Of a stretch of 64,000 nt of DNA, positions 35,501-47,226 are shown in pieces (within the stretch, counting starts at the first letter, position 1; each line of letters opens with the position of its first letter). A program made the position numbers and the translations under genes. The notes under the pieces were generated by a model. It was not told the DNA's origin. It worked only from the letters and a program-made list of their open reading frames with translations, and made no database searches. This DNA comes from Pleodorina starrii (lineage: Eukaryota; Chlorophyta; Chlorophyceae; Chlamydomonadales; Volvocaceae), in NCBI GenBank assembly GCA_030267565.1, contig BRXU01000006.1:5010001-5074000 (forward strand). Direction: 5' to 3'.

Positions 35501-38500
35501 GGGGGTGGAGGGTGACGGGTGCATTGGATCGCGTTGCAATGCGTCGGGGGTTGGACTGCGTGCGCGAGCCGGTAACCATGATTGAGGCTGCGATCGGGCC
35601 CCACGACCACAAACCGACACAAACGCGCCCAACGACCCACCCACCAGCCGCGCCAAGCTGACGTGCACGGGATGTCCCCCGCCGCCGCCACCGCCACCAG
35701 CTGCCGCGCCGCCCGCCGCCGACCCACTGCCGCTGGCGCCGCCGCCGCCCCCTCCCAGCCCCAGCGCCGCCGCATCCCTCTCCAGCCCAGCCGCCACCTG
35801 GCGCCACAGCTGCCGGCGCTGCAGCTGCAGCAGCAGTGCGTGCACCCGGCGGGAGCCCACCACCAGCTGCGTGCGGACACCTGGACCAGGGGGGGGGAAG
35901 GGAGAGAAGGGGAAGGGGGACAGAGGGTGAGTGGGGGAAAGAGATTGGGGTGGTGGTGGTAGTGGGTGGGGCAGCGAGGGCAGGTGCGAAAGGGGGAAGA
36001 GAAGGGGGGGGGGTAGATAAAAGGGGAGCAGTCCGAACAGGCAACGAGCAACAAGCTGGGAGAGCGGCGGGAGGTGAAGGGCTTCCCCAACCCCGAGACC
36101 TCGGCCCTCCCGGCTCGGGGACCAATACCGGGTCGCCTCCGCCGAAAACAAACGCCCCCACCCACCCACCCATCCATCCACCCAGCCATCCACCCACCCT
36201 TTCCGTTGAGCCGTGTCTCGCCCACCCGGCCGGGGTCGTTCACGTCGGGTCGCTCCTCGGGCAGCTCCAGCTGGTGGGGTGGGGTGGGGGGGAGGGGAGG
36301 GTGTGGGTGAAGGGAGAAAGAGGGAGGGCGGAGGTTTCGGAGCGGATGTAACCGGAGGGCCACAGGTCCACATGACTCGCCCTCATCCACTTCCTCCCCC
36401 AGTACCGCACCGCACCCACCCGGACCCCATTCCTTCGCTGCGGCTTCGTACTCACTCGACTGCCCATCTGGGTTGGGTTTTCTTCTTTGTCCCTCGATTT
36501 CTGTGTTGACCGTATGTGTGTATGTATGTGTGTGCATGTGTCTGTATGTGTGTGTATGTGCGTGTGTACCGGTATGTATGTGTATGCGCGTATCTTCCTC
36601 CCCCAGGCCCCAGCCCCGCTCGCAGCCTACCTGCACCCTCAGCGAGCCGCTGTCGTCCTTCATGAGTGGCATCAGCAGAGACCCACTCCCCACCTCGTAC
36701 GTGTTGCCCGTCAGAGCCTGACCGGCAGCCAGGCTGCTGGCGGCAGCAGCCGCCGCGGCGGAGGGACCGCCGCCACCCGGCGCCCCAGCGGCGCCGCCGC
36801 CGCCTCCGTCTGCTGCTGCTCCTCCCAGCCCCGCGGCCCCCCCCGGTGGCGCCAGGGGCTCAGGCAGTGAGAGGTCCACCATGAAGGGACAGTCGATGAC
36901 GCGGGGGTTGAGGTGCACCTGCGGGGGGGGGGTCGAGTGAGGCGGCGAGGGGGTGGTGAGGCGGCGGGGCGGAGGGCGGCGGAGGGCGGCGAGGGTGGTG
37001 GTGGTGGTGACCACCCCCACCACCACCGCTGCCCCAACACGCATCGCACCGTGCCGCATCAAATAGCCGTTGAGAGCGCAGAGTCCACGCGAGGGGGGTT
37101 ACCGCTGGGTTGCCATAACCCGGCTGCAAGCTCCAGAGCTGCCGGCGCGCTCTCACGTCCTCGGTTTGCCCTCCAATACCGCACCCGCCCCCGCCCTCCA
37201 GCCGCCCTATCCCCCGCCCCCCACCACACCACCACACAAACACACACCTTCCAGAACATCTGCAGCTGCCGCAGCTGTTGGTAGAACCGGTCCTCTCGCG
37301 CCACGTGGGCCTTATGTTGGAAGGAGGGGGAGGGGGGGGCGCAGGGGTAGTTGAGCGTGAAGTGCGGGTGAGGGGAGGGAGGGAGGGAGGGAGGGTGCAG
37401 TCCCCGGGAAGGGAAGGGAACAACGGAACTGGGACCGGGGACCGACCGACCGACCGGCCGACCTACCGAGGGCAAAGAGAAGCGCCCCCTCCCCCCCAAC
37501 GAAATGGCCGCCAGGAAATGACATGCTGACATACCCGTACTGAGGGTACACGTAAGCCATGGATGCCAGCCGTAGCGGCAGTTCTTGTACTGAAGCTTGT
37601 ACTACGGTAAGTCATCACATGGTGACGAACGTTACTTGTACTGCTAACTTCCTGGCTTGGATCCTCACTATATCACGCACCCAGTACCGTAGTACGGCGT
37701 CGTGTCGTACCTTGAGCAGCTCCGCCCCCGCCGCCAGCCTCCTGGACACCCGGCCCAGACTGGCGCTGGTGGCCGCCACCCGGGATTGGAGACTGTTGGC
37801 AACAGCGTCCTCGCGCCGCACGCCGGGACGCCTGACAGAAAGGGACCGAGAGACAGAGAGGGAGCGACCCATGGGTCGGCGGCACTGTGGTCAGGCCTGG
37901 CGCATGACATGCGTGGACGGGCGAGCGGGAACCGGAGGGACCCCCTTACCCCCCGAATACAGCCCCACACACCTTCCCGCGCTGAAGGGCTTGGCCTCCA
38001 TGAAGGACCTCTCCAGATTGGTGACCACATCCACCAAGATGTCCAGATTGCCCTGCACAGGGAGGAGGGAGGAGGGAGGAGGGAGGAAGAGGTGCTGTGG
38101 TGGTCACATACAGTGGGGGGCTCCAGACCCGGGAAGAGCCAACGGGCAGGGCCAACGTGGATAGCCCAAAGAGACATACTGACTGACTGGGAAGGGGGGG
38201 TTCAGGGAGTGATATGGGGGGGGGGCTGGGAGACTTGGGGGTGAGGGGACGGGTCCGCGATTGAACTGACTTTAAAAAGGAATGAAGGAATGAAGGTGGC
38301 TGTACCGGCAGGCTGTGGTGCTGGGTTGGTGTTTGGCGCGTGCCACACGGTGGGACCACGAGGGCGCCCCGGTGGTTGGGGCGCCAAGCCTCACTTTCCA
38401 GTTTTCACCCCGCAAACCCCTCACCCCCGGCCCAATCAACCCTCCCCCACGAAGGGCGTGCAGAAGGCGGCTGCGCGGCAGAACCGTCGTCCATTTGAAG

Positions 38501-38869
38501 TGCACCACCACGACCACCACCATCACCTGGGGCCTGGGCTCGGGCTCACCTTCGCATCCTCAAACACCTTGATAACTTCACCCGGGTCCGGCGGTGCCTC
38601 ATCGACCTGACGGCATATCGCGCACACTTTGATCCGCAATTCGAGTTCCGCAGCTGTGAACCCAGCGTGGCTGGGTCGGCGATCGTCACGGCATGGCGCC
38701 TCGGCTCTGGGCCACGCACCTCCGTCGGCGCATCCTCTGTGGGCCCCGCAGCGTCCAGCAGCTGCATGTAGGACATGTCCATTGGATCCCATCCCTCTCG
38801 GACCTCCTTGCCGCTGGGCTCCATTGCTTTCAAGCGCTTAGTTAATGGTTGGGGCACAGCAAAAGCCAT
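32533..38869 (-). CDS. Mediator complex subunit 17 (MED17) with long Gln-rich tail
   Basis: MED17 belongs to the Mediator head module, which links activators to RNA polymerase II. Exons (minus): 38869-38716, 38653-38550, 38052-37973, 37831-37711, 37310-37248, 36918-36631, 36270-36198, 35880-35645, 35432-35139, 34734-34640, 34483-32533; total 1,152 aa, all phases agree. The end of exon 1 is the least certain (38720 or 38716). Evidence for MED17 is the N-terminal PLTKRLKAMEPSG, like the LPIKRLxSIEENG start of plant MED17, then the VAREDRFYQQLRQLQMFWK block (residues about 155-173), which matches the conserved plant AREARFYGALxRLQRNWKV. Residues 1-about 560 form the conserved part. From about 560 onward the protein is Gln/Ala/His/Pro-rich, including about 19 Gln-Ala dipeptides and many Q6-Q13 runs. 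Family assignment is from remembered motifs, not a search. Confidence 0.75.
33378..33492. repeat. (GGGCCT)19 hexanucleotide array in MED17 exon
   Basis: Perfect tandem hexamers that encode (Gln-Ala)n on the minus strand inside the last MED17 exon. Confidence 0.95.
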
Positions 38870-39147
38870 TCTGCCGTTTGATATGACAAAAGAAATACAG
38901 CGCCAGCAGCGGCTTTCGCATCCTACGGCCCCGGCTGTTCAACTATTACTCAGTGCAAAGAATTTAGAGCGAAATAATGTGTGTGTTTTAATCATTGCGG
39001 TACGCCTGTCAATAGTGAGTTTTACACAATCCTTGCTAGCGCAAAATTCGCTAATCGACGCCAAGGCCGGGAGAACGGTTGGTTCTGGAGCATCACAATG
39101 GGAACCAAGAAGCATGGTGTGCACCAGTCACACCCAGAACACCAGGA
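38870..39147. promoter_or_regulatory. 278-bp divergent promoter region MED17 / DUF2301
   Basis: The two start codons face away from each other with 278 bp between them, so 5' UTRs and both promoters must share this segment. It is less GC-rich than the neighbouring exons. I see no clear TATA box on either side. Confidence 0.6.
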
Positions 39148-42100
39148 ATGGCAGCCGCGTCGACAAGCATACGGTGCTCATCTAGCCTCAGCGCCAGGAC
39201 GTCCTTCGCCACCCAGCGATGGACGGGCGTTCACCTCGTGCCCGGCCGCGCAAGCGTGCGCTATCGACGACACATCGCCCGTGCATCCTACACAAGCTCT
39301 GAGGAAGGTCAGACGGCGTGTGTCTCGAGGGGTGGGGCGCTGCGGTGCTACGCGGTGACTTGACACGGATGGAGGTCCATCCCGCAGAAATGCAGCGCAA
39401 GTCATGCGAAGACTGAGCACGGCGAATGGCCTTGGTGCCTTGGAAAACCAGTTTCATCTCCGAGGGACAACTCGCACTTGCACTCTGCTCGCGTGTGCCT
39501 TCTTCCTCAGCGTCCCCTTCCCCACCTTGCCTCTTCAGACTCTTCAGACTCTGCACCCCGCCTGCCCCGCCCTGTCTGTGGTCCTCCCCTGTCTGTGGCC
39601 CCGCCCTGTCTGTGGCCGCAGTGTACTACGGTCGGTTCGGGCGGTGGAGTGTGACCAATGCGGACCGTCTCGAGGTGGTCGGCTACCGACTAGGCATCTC
39701 CGTGACGGCACTCGGTGGGTGGGGGACTGTGGGGGTGGGGTGGCTGGGTGGCTGGGTGGCTGGTCATGAAGGGCTCACAGCCTCTATCCGTGGAAGTGCG
39801 GGGCGAGGGGCTGAGACCTCCAACGTGAAGGAGCCTGCGCCCCGCTTCGTTCGTGAAGGGTGCCCGGGCCCCTGCTCGCATGACTGTGTCGACATGTCGA
39901 GGGCGAGCAGTAACCGTGACGGACAGCGATTCCGAATACCGATGGCACACAAGGCCCGTCTGGCTGGCCGGCTCCAGGCTGGACGCGCGTTGCCGCTTCG
40001 CCTGGTCCCCTCCGCTCCGCGACCCGCCTCCGCCCCCCTCCCACCCTCCATCCCATGCGCTGTCGCAGCGTTTCTGTTCGAGGGCGCCTTCGCGTTGCTC
40101 CCAGCGGACCAGAGCGCCGCCAGGGACGCGATGCAGGTCGGTACGGCGCTGCCAGTACGGCACCTCGTAGCATGGCGTGGTCGTGCGTCGTGAACCTTCC
40201 TCTTGTCTTTCCTGGGCTAACGCATATCTGGACTCCGTATACCGGTATCTGGACCACCGGGCCACGTCGCTGGGCTGCTCGGCTGCAACCAGTACTCATG
40301 ACCATTGCACCCAACTACTCCCCCTCTTCTCTGGACGGACGGATCTTTTCCATGTCGCCGCCCTGCCGGCCTGCCAGCTGGCCACTGATCTACGTTTACC
40401 CCATCTCCCCCGGACTGTAACCTGCGGTATCTTCTTTTTACTCCCCCGGACTGTAACCTTGCTTGTGCATTACCATGCTTCTGGTTGCAATAAAAACGAT
40501 GCCGCAGCGGAAGGACGTGGGCGACAGAGAGCCTGGTGTGGTTGGTTGTCTGGCTACCTTCCACTGCTTTCGCACCGGACGTCTGTGACTGACAACACCC
40601 CTCCTGCCTTGCTCCCCGTGGCCCCGCCTCACCCACCGTGTCGTGCGGGCCCGGGCCGGGTGTGCCGTATCCGTACGTCTGTACGGCGCAGTCGCTGCTG
40701 GATCCGGTGGCTTTGGCGGGGGCTGCGGGGCTGGGGGTGTCACTGCAGCTGATACACATCTACATCGCCACACTCAAGCGGGCGCTGCAGGTGGGGGCGG
40801 TGGGGCGGACAGGTGGGGGCGGTATCGATAGACAGGTGGGGGGTATCGGTGAAGACAGGTGGGGCTGTGGGCAGGTGGGCTGGGCCAGGGGCGCGAGTAC
40901 GGACACAGATCGTGTGGGAGATGAAGGCCCGCAGGAGAGGAAACGCATACATGTCCTGGCAGCAAGCGAAGGGTCGGGTTCAGCGCCTGTGAGCTGTGTG
41001 TGGGGGGGGGGGGCGGGGAGGTGTGAACTAGGGGGGCCGTCCCGACAGCGCCGTTTCCGCTTCTCGGCTGCTCACTCACTCCCGTTCCTCCTCTCTCTCC
41101 CCCTCGCTCGCTTAACCTCGCTCGAAGGTGCTTTGGGCGGTGGGCACAGTCGGCCTCGTGTACGTCCTCGCGACGCAGGTGTGTACGGGAACGTGTGTCT
41201 TGCGGGGTTCGCACCCCAACGTGCCCCACGCACACATTCCCCGTCGGGAGGGAGGGAGGGAACGGGTGGAGGTGCCCTCCGACACGCACGCACGCCACAT
41301 GCTGGAGTGCAGCGCTAAAGAGCCTTATCGGATCTGGCGGGGCATACAAAGCCTTACTTGCCCGTGGACACTTGCGTTCTGGGCCCCGAACGGCCCATCT
41401 GGCGTACCTTGGTCCCCTGGCCCCCAAGCGCCCCAACGGACGCCGCTGCTGTCCGCTGCTTCCCCTGCCTACACGCCCCAGGATGCGCCCGCGGCGGTGT
41501 TCGTGTACGAGCACCCGATGTGGATCTGGGCGGTGGGGCCGCTGTTCGCCGCCCTGACGGGTGCGGACGGGACGCGCGGGTCGAAGACGTGGCGCGGGCG
41601 GGGGCGGCGGTGGTCGCGCGTTTGGGGAACACGTGATCTGGGTTGGGGAGCGGAGCGGAGCCAGTGCCCCTCGTCTCGACGTGCCTTGCGCCCCCTTGCC
41701 GCTCCGTGTCTTGCAGGGGTTGCCTTCAAGGAGGGGCTCTGCTACAACAAGTGGGAGGCCGCCGGTCTGTTCGGGGCGCTGCCGCTTACGGTGGGCGGGT
41801 GCTTGCTGCAGCTCTTCCCCGAGGACGTGAGTGATTGGTTGGGCGTCCGCGGGGAGACCTGGCTCGAGTCACCGGGGGAGTTCAAGGGGACTCGTGATAA
41901 CGTGGCGTGGCGTGGCGGGCGGCTGATCGTTGGCGGGCTTTCGTACTCGGCGTCCTGTCCTGTCCTGTCGCCCCAGGAACTCCGTTACCGGCGCCGGCAC
42001 CAAGTTGGACATGTGTGATATGATCTGGCCTTTATGGGTGAATCCTGGCGTGGTCGTTTCGAGCTTGGAGTTTTCAGCGGGTTGTGCGCCTCGTTTTGCT

Positions 42101-42659
42101 TTCGTGTGCTTTGGTTGCAACCATGCAGGCGGAGCGCGGCCTGCTGGCGTCCTGCATGATACTGTTGGGTATATTTGCAGGGCGCAAGTACACGCAGGCA
42201 TTCAAGGACGACATTGGCGACAAGTCCATATTCGAGTAAGTGGTTAGGTGGTTTGTTGGTTCCGGAGCGGGCGACACTGCGACTTGTCGCGACGCATGCT
42301 GCTTAAGGATAGCTGAGATCGTGTCGCCGAGGTGCCTTTCATGCTCTTTTGATGGAGCATGAGAGAGTGACAAAAGACGGCAGCGACACGGCTTAAGAAG
42401 AAAAGCCCCGATTACGTTGTTATGTTGTGTGCCGTCCTGGTGTAGTCCGTGCACGTCACGACAAGTGATGATGCGCTACCTTTGCTATTTGCAATATGTT
42501 TCCTTTCATCTCATCTCGTCAGGGTGCAGTCAACAGCATGTACAGCGGTCTGTCACCTTTTTGACAGGGCCCCCCGCGCGCGTGTGTGGCATCTGCAGGT
42601 TTCAGAAAATGTCGCCGGAGGAGCAGCAGTCTTTGCTGAGGCGGCTGGGGCAGGAGTGA
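39148..42659 (+). CDS. plastid-targeted DUF2301-type integral membrane protein, 9 exons
   Basis: Exons 39148-39307, 39622-39714, 40069-40136, 40692-40790, 41128-41178, 41482-41560, 41717-41826, 42129-42235, 42599-42659 give 275 aa with every junction in phase. Residues 1-53 are Ser/Ala/Arg-rich without acidic residues until the end, like a chloroplast transit peptide. Then come YYGRFGRWSVT, a set of about six hydrophobic spans, and the hallmark region WAVGPLFAALTGVAFKEGLC followed by NKWEAAGLFGALPLTVGG, which matches cyanobacterial and plant DUF2301 proteins as I remember them. The C-terminus has GRKYTQAFKDDIGDKSIF and a short soluble tail. The biochemical function is unknown; occurrence in cyanobacteria and plastids suggests a photosynthetic-membrane role (inference). 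Confidence 0.8.
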
Positions 42660-42738
42660 GAGCCCCAGACATTGAAGTTAGGGACTGAACCTTCGCGCCT
42701 CCGTGTATTGTACAATTTCATTAAGCTGAGCTCTGTTA

Positions 42739-42743
42739 TGTAA
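42739..42743 (+). terminator. TGTAA poly(A) signal of DUF2301 gene
   Basis: TGTAA about 80 nt after the stop codon, a typical spacing for this lineage. Confidence 0.6.
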
Positions 42744-42996
42744 ATGATGAAGATGTTGCAGCGACGAAGGGGAAAGAAGGAATGCTGCTAAATATATTGG
42801 TTGGAGGGTCACTGGCATCGCGCGTGCTGGTTGCCCTCGCTGAGACTCCAAACAACATGTACATGGCTGCATAGTTTATTCGGTTTCTCTCTTCTGTTGT
42901 CCGGCCCGGCAAGTTTCGCGCGTACGACAGTCACCCAAGGTCTAATTCTCCGTTTCTCATTTCACCTCTGCGGCATTTTCGCACCGACACAGACAA

Positions 42997-45900
42997 ATGG
43001 ACTCTAGCCTTCCCGTACCGCGTCCAATCAACACTAGAGGCGCGTCAGGGGCCGCGCCCGGTGCCGCCCCTTGTCATCTCAATCCGCTTCATGCTCTGGC
43101 GCACCACTTGGTGAACCCGCGCGGCTCCACGCACGATTCGCCGGTGCTTCTACCACTGTTGCAGGTAGGCGCTGAGCCGTCCATTCGGTGGCCGCGGCGA
43201 GGAAGTTGTTGGGCAAGGAGGACTGGGCTTTGACCGCAAAGCAACGCTTTAAAGCGGCGCCCCCGCATGCCTGCAGCAGGTCGAGGCCTCTCCTACAACA
43301 GGAATTCATCAACTGTGCCCACCGCTGTTCCAGTCGCAAACGCAACCGGCCAGGCTGCCCTTGCCGATTCCTGCCCGCACGGAGGCGGCCTCGGGGGCAG
43401 AACCAAGCCGGGTGGGTAGCCATGAGGCCAAGCGCGTAATGTAATAACCCTGAAAGGACCATCAGTTCTGGCGATCTTTCCCTGCTCTCTATGGCGCGGT
43501 GCCGACGAGAGTCTTTTGGGGGTGTTGACCCTTGACTGGGTGCCACAGCGGCAACAGTGACCGCACCCAGTGCTGGATGCTACTAGAATCGTGAACTCGT
43601 TATTGAGTTTTACTTGCAGTTGGGGCTGGTCGCGAGCCTGCGCGCTGTGCCGGCGCGGGCCGTTGAGCACTTCGAGATGACGCTTGCGACCTTTCCTCGC
43701 AGGGCGTCAAGCGCGAGTACGAGCCACGCGTTGGCAATGGAAAGCAATCTGTTGCCAACTCGGACGGCTGGCAATGGCGAAAGTAAGTTTCTGGCGTCGC
43801 GGTGACCGCTTCGGATGGGCCCCGTAAACTTACCCGAGCTCCCCTCGGCGTAGGTATGGCGAGAAGCTGGTGAAAGGTAGCCCGAACCCCCGTAGCTATT
43901 ACAAATGCAGCCACCCGGGCTGCCTGGCAAAGAAGATAGTGGAACGGTCGGAGGCGGACGGGACGGTGCTCTCCACCGAGTACAAGGTACGTGCCGCTCG
44001 CGCACTTCGTGCTTCGCACGCTGGTTTCTGCAGCTTGGACTAACCCCGCAGCTTACGCCACCAGGGGGACCACTGCCACCCAGCGCCGCTGACCAGCAAG
44101 GCGTCGCGCTTCAGGCCAAAGCCCAAACCAGAGCCGCCCGCCTCGGTAGGTAGTTTTCATGGCAGTAGCCCCGCGAGCTTGCGCGCCATGGGCATGCCGC
44201 TGCGTTCCGATGGAAATCCTGCCCGTCATAAGCATTGACACTTCGGCACAGTCTTCGCAGGGGATGATGATGAACATGTCATCCGTGGGGATGCTGCCCA
44301 TGGGCGGAGGCGGGATGCTGCCGATCCCCGACGCCCTGAAGAGCGACTTCCCAGGTAGGTCCGCGCCATGGGCAATGTGGATTCTGCCTGCTAAAGTGCT
44401 CGCCTGACGGAAGACCTGCTTTTGCAGTCTCCAACCAGGGGCCGGGGAGCCTGGCGGCGGAGCATGAGGAAGACACGGAGACCAGCGAGGCGGAGCCAGC
44501 AGCGGCTCTGCGGTCAGCGCCCCAAGACGCGCGGCCCGCGCAGGTGGCAGCAAACGCCATTCGCAAGCTGCGCGAGAACCAGGACTCGCCGAGCAAGCGC
44601 TTGGACCTGCTCGCAGGTGCGCGACTTGTCAGTGCGTCTCGTCGGGAGGTTCCGCGGCTGCTGGCCGCTTGTGCCTATCTGACATTCACCGCTTTGGCTG
44701 GCCCTCGCAGCTTACGCTGAGGAAGCGGAGCGACAGCTGCAGTCGAACAGCAACAGCCCTGAGATGGGGCCCAGCGCTAAACGGCAGCGGACGGAGGGGG
44801 GCGTTTCGACCCGCGGCCGCGCGCACCCCGACGAGGATGACGAGGGCACAGCGGCGCCGAGCGGCTCGGGCATGCAGCGGGTGGTGGATATGGCCAACAT
44901 GGACGACGGCTTCAGGTGCGGGGGAAAGGGGGAGATGGGGGCCGCGGCGCGAGAGATTGATGAACAGCAGCGAACCCGGTCTCAATGTCATGCAGTCTAA
45001 GAGGCTCAGTCCTTGACCGTTCCGCGTAGCGTTGCCGTGATGGGTTCGCGGCGTGCGCTACTGACGGTGCACTGTTCGGATGCTTTACCTAGCTTCCCGT
45101 GGGTGCGGTGCGAGAAGCTTGATATGGCGCCCTTCGGTTGCCCTGGAGCAGGTGGCGGAAGTACGGCCAGAAGCAGGTAAAGGGGAGTCCTTTCCCGCGC
45201 GCGTACTACAAGTGCACGCACGCCGGCTGCACTGTCCGGAAACATGTCGAGCGCAGCGCTGAGGACGAGACGCGGTTCGTCGTGACGTACGAGGGTACGC
45301 ACAACCACCGCCCGCCAACTGGTGCCCGGCGGCGGAGCCCGAAGGATGTTGCCGACGCAGGTACGGGCTTGAAAGGTATTGGGATGGCTGGCATCTGGCT
45401 CGCTCTAGGTGACTAGCATATGCAAGAACAAGATGTTGGTGGGTGGCGGTTGTGCCACATTATTCCTCCCAGTCAAGGGCGCTTGTGTGCCGGCGGCCGC
45501 TTTGCATGCAGAAGACGAAGAGTTCGAGGGGGAGGACGCCGAGGAGGACAGCTCGCAGCCGACCAGCCCAAACTACGGCGGCGCGCAGCAGTCGCTCGCG
45601 CAGCAGCAAGCAGCGTCGAGAGGGCAGCCGTCGCAGGCGCAGCAGCAGCAACAGCAGGCGCCGCTGCCGCAGCAGCCGGGTAGCGCGGAGCTTGGCCAGC
45701 AGCTGCAGCAGCTTCAGAGCAGCCTCCTGGCGTCGTCTGTGCTGCAGCAGGCGGCGCTCACCGGCGTGTTGCCCCTGTACAACCCCTCTTCCTTGACCAA
45801 CGAGGTGCTCGCCTCGCTGGGCCTCAGCGCCGACGCGCTGCACGGCATGGAGGCGCTGAGCGGGATGAACCTGCCGCCCAACAACCTGGCTGACCTGACC

Positions 45901-46279
45901 AACCTGCTCCGACAGCACGCGCAGGTGAGGACTGACCCCCAACCCGCATTTATTAAGTCGTGGTCGCTAGCGCGCGTTCGCCGCTCGTGGTTCATGGCTG
46001 GACCGAACTGGAATGGCCGTTGGACCTATACCCTATACCTTTTTCCCTTGTCCCTTGAACCCCCAGATCGACATGGCGCTCGCGGCGCAGGCGCAGGCCA
46101 TGGACGCGGCGTCTGCCGGCTGGGACCCGCTTGCGTGCCTGATCACGCCGCGGCCAAACGTCTCGCCCGCGGGGGCCCCAGCGGGCCAAGCGCAGGCAGT
46201 GCCATCAGCAGGGACTAGCAGGCAGGGCAAGCCGGCGGTGACGCAAGCGAGGCAGCAGGTGGCGACGACGGAGGCGTAG
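42997..46279 (+). CDS. group I (two-domain) WRKY transcription factor, 10 exons
   Basis: Exons 42997-43164, 43703-43782, 43854-43986, 44065-44145, 44261-44354, 44428-44616, 44711-44915, 45152-45360, 45512-45924, 46067-46279; 594 aa, phases agree. The N-terminal WRKY domain (about 78-140) reads [16 protein letters not shown] with zinc ligands CSHPGC and HCH. The C-terminal domain (about 313-372) reads [14 protein letters not shown] with CTHAGC and HNH. Family knowledge: WRKY domains bind W-box DNA (TTGACY), mostly through the C-terminal domain in group I. The linker is acidic with a basic KRQR patch; the C-terminal 200 residues are Gln/Ala-rich, possibly an activation region. An intron splits the N-terminal motif between WRK and Y. 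Exon 1 is the least certain part, supported by ATG, phase and donor only. Confidence 0.93.
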
Positions 46280-46848
46280 CCATGGCGCGACATCGTCTAT
46301 TAATTCTGGCATACTTTTCTTAGGCAGAAACGCAGTGGGGGGGAGTCCGACTCAAACAGTCAAGCGCTGCTGCAGGATGAGGTGAAGTGTGGGTGCAGAG
46401 CTGTTCAGACAGCGCAGAAGCGGCGGGTTATTTCAGTAGAGAGTTTCAGGCCGGGCGCGCTGCTTCCAGGCTTTCGTTCTGGTGGGATGACTCGAACGCC
46501 AAGACAGCCACGCACGCCAGTGATGGCTCGACAGGATGTCGGTTGCCGGACGACCGATTGTGTCATTATGGGAGGTGCCGGTGTTTGTTTGCCTTTTGAC
46601 AGTGGGCGTTTGAGGTGCAGGACATGTGAGAAGGCTGTTCCTGACGTGAAGCAGAGTTTGATATGTATGTGTGCAGGTGAAGATTGTTTTTGCTTGGGGC
46701 ATTCCCCTCGGCCTCCATCGTCCGCTTCGGGGCTAGTGGCAGGCTTCAGACTTTGTCGGTGCATGGAGTTAGGCTGGTCGCGCGTCGCCAGGTGACTTCA
46801 GGGTTCGCTGGAGGGAACAGCGCAGCAACCTCCGATGGTTGGCTTCCG

Positions 46849-46853
46849 TGTAA
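46849..46853 (+). terminator. possible TGTAA poly(A) signal of WRKY gene
   Basis: TGTAA about 570 nt past the stop. No nearer TGTAA was noticed, so a long 3' UTR is implied. Confidence 0.4.
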
Positions 46854-47226
46854 ATATGAATTGAATGGTTGATGAACTGCTTTCGCGCAAAACACGAGAG
46901 ACACGACAAAAGTGTGTTTGACGTATTCCCGCGTTTTAATGGCGCTCCGAAACCGTTTCTGGAACCGACGTGCTGGAGCCAGAGTCATTGCTATGCATTT
47001 AGTTCTGAAGACTGTAGTGCGATATGAATTCTTAATGTCGTTATAACCTGTTATAACGAAAAGTATGACCGTCATCATCATGTCGTACGGTCATGTCGCT
47101 CCTGGACCGCTTCGCAAGGTTTGAAAGCTAAAGTACCACTGAACAGCAACTTCAAAAATAAATAGACAAGGTAGAAGGCATTGTAGGCTTCTTGCGCGCC
47201 CCCTCAGCGGCAATTTTTTCGGAACT
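46854..47226. other. short intergenic region / E2 promoter
   Basis: Low GC. Contains the inverted pair GTTATAAC...GTTATAAC near 47038-47058. No gene seen. Confidence 0.4.
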
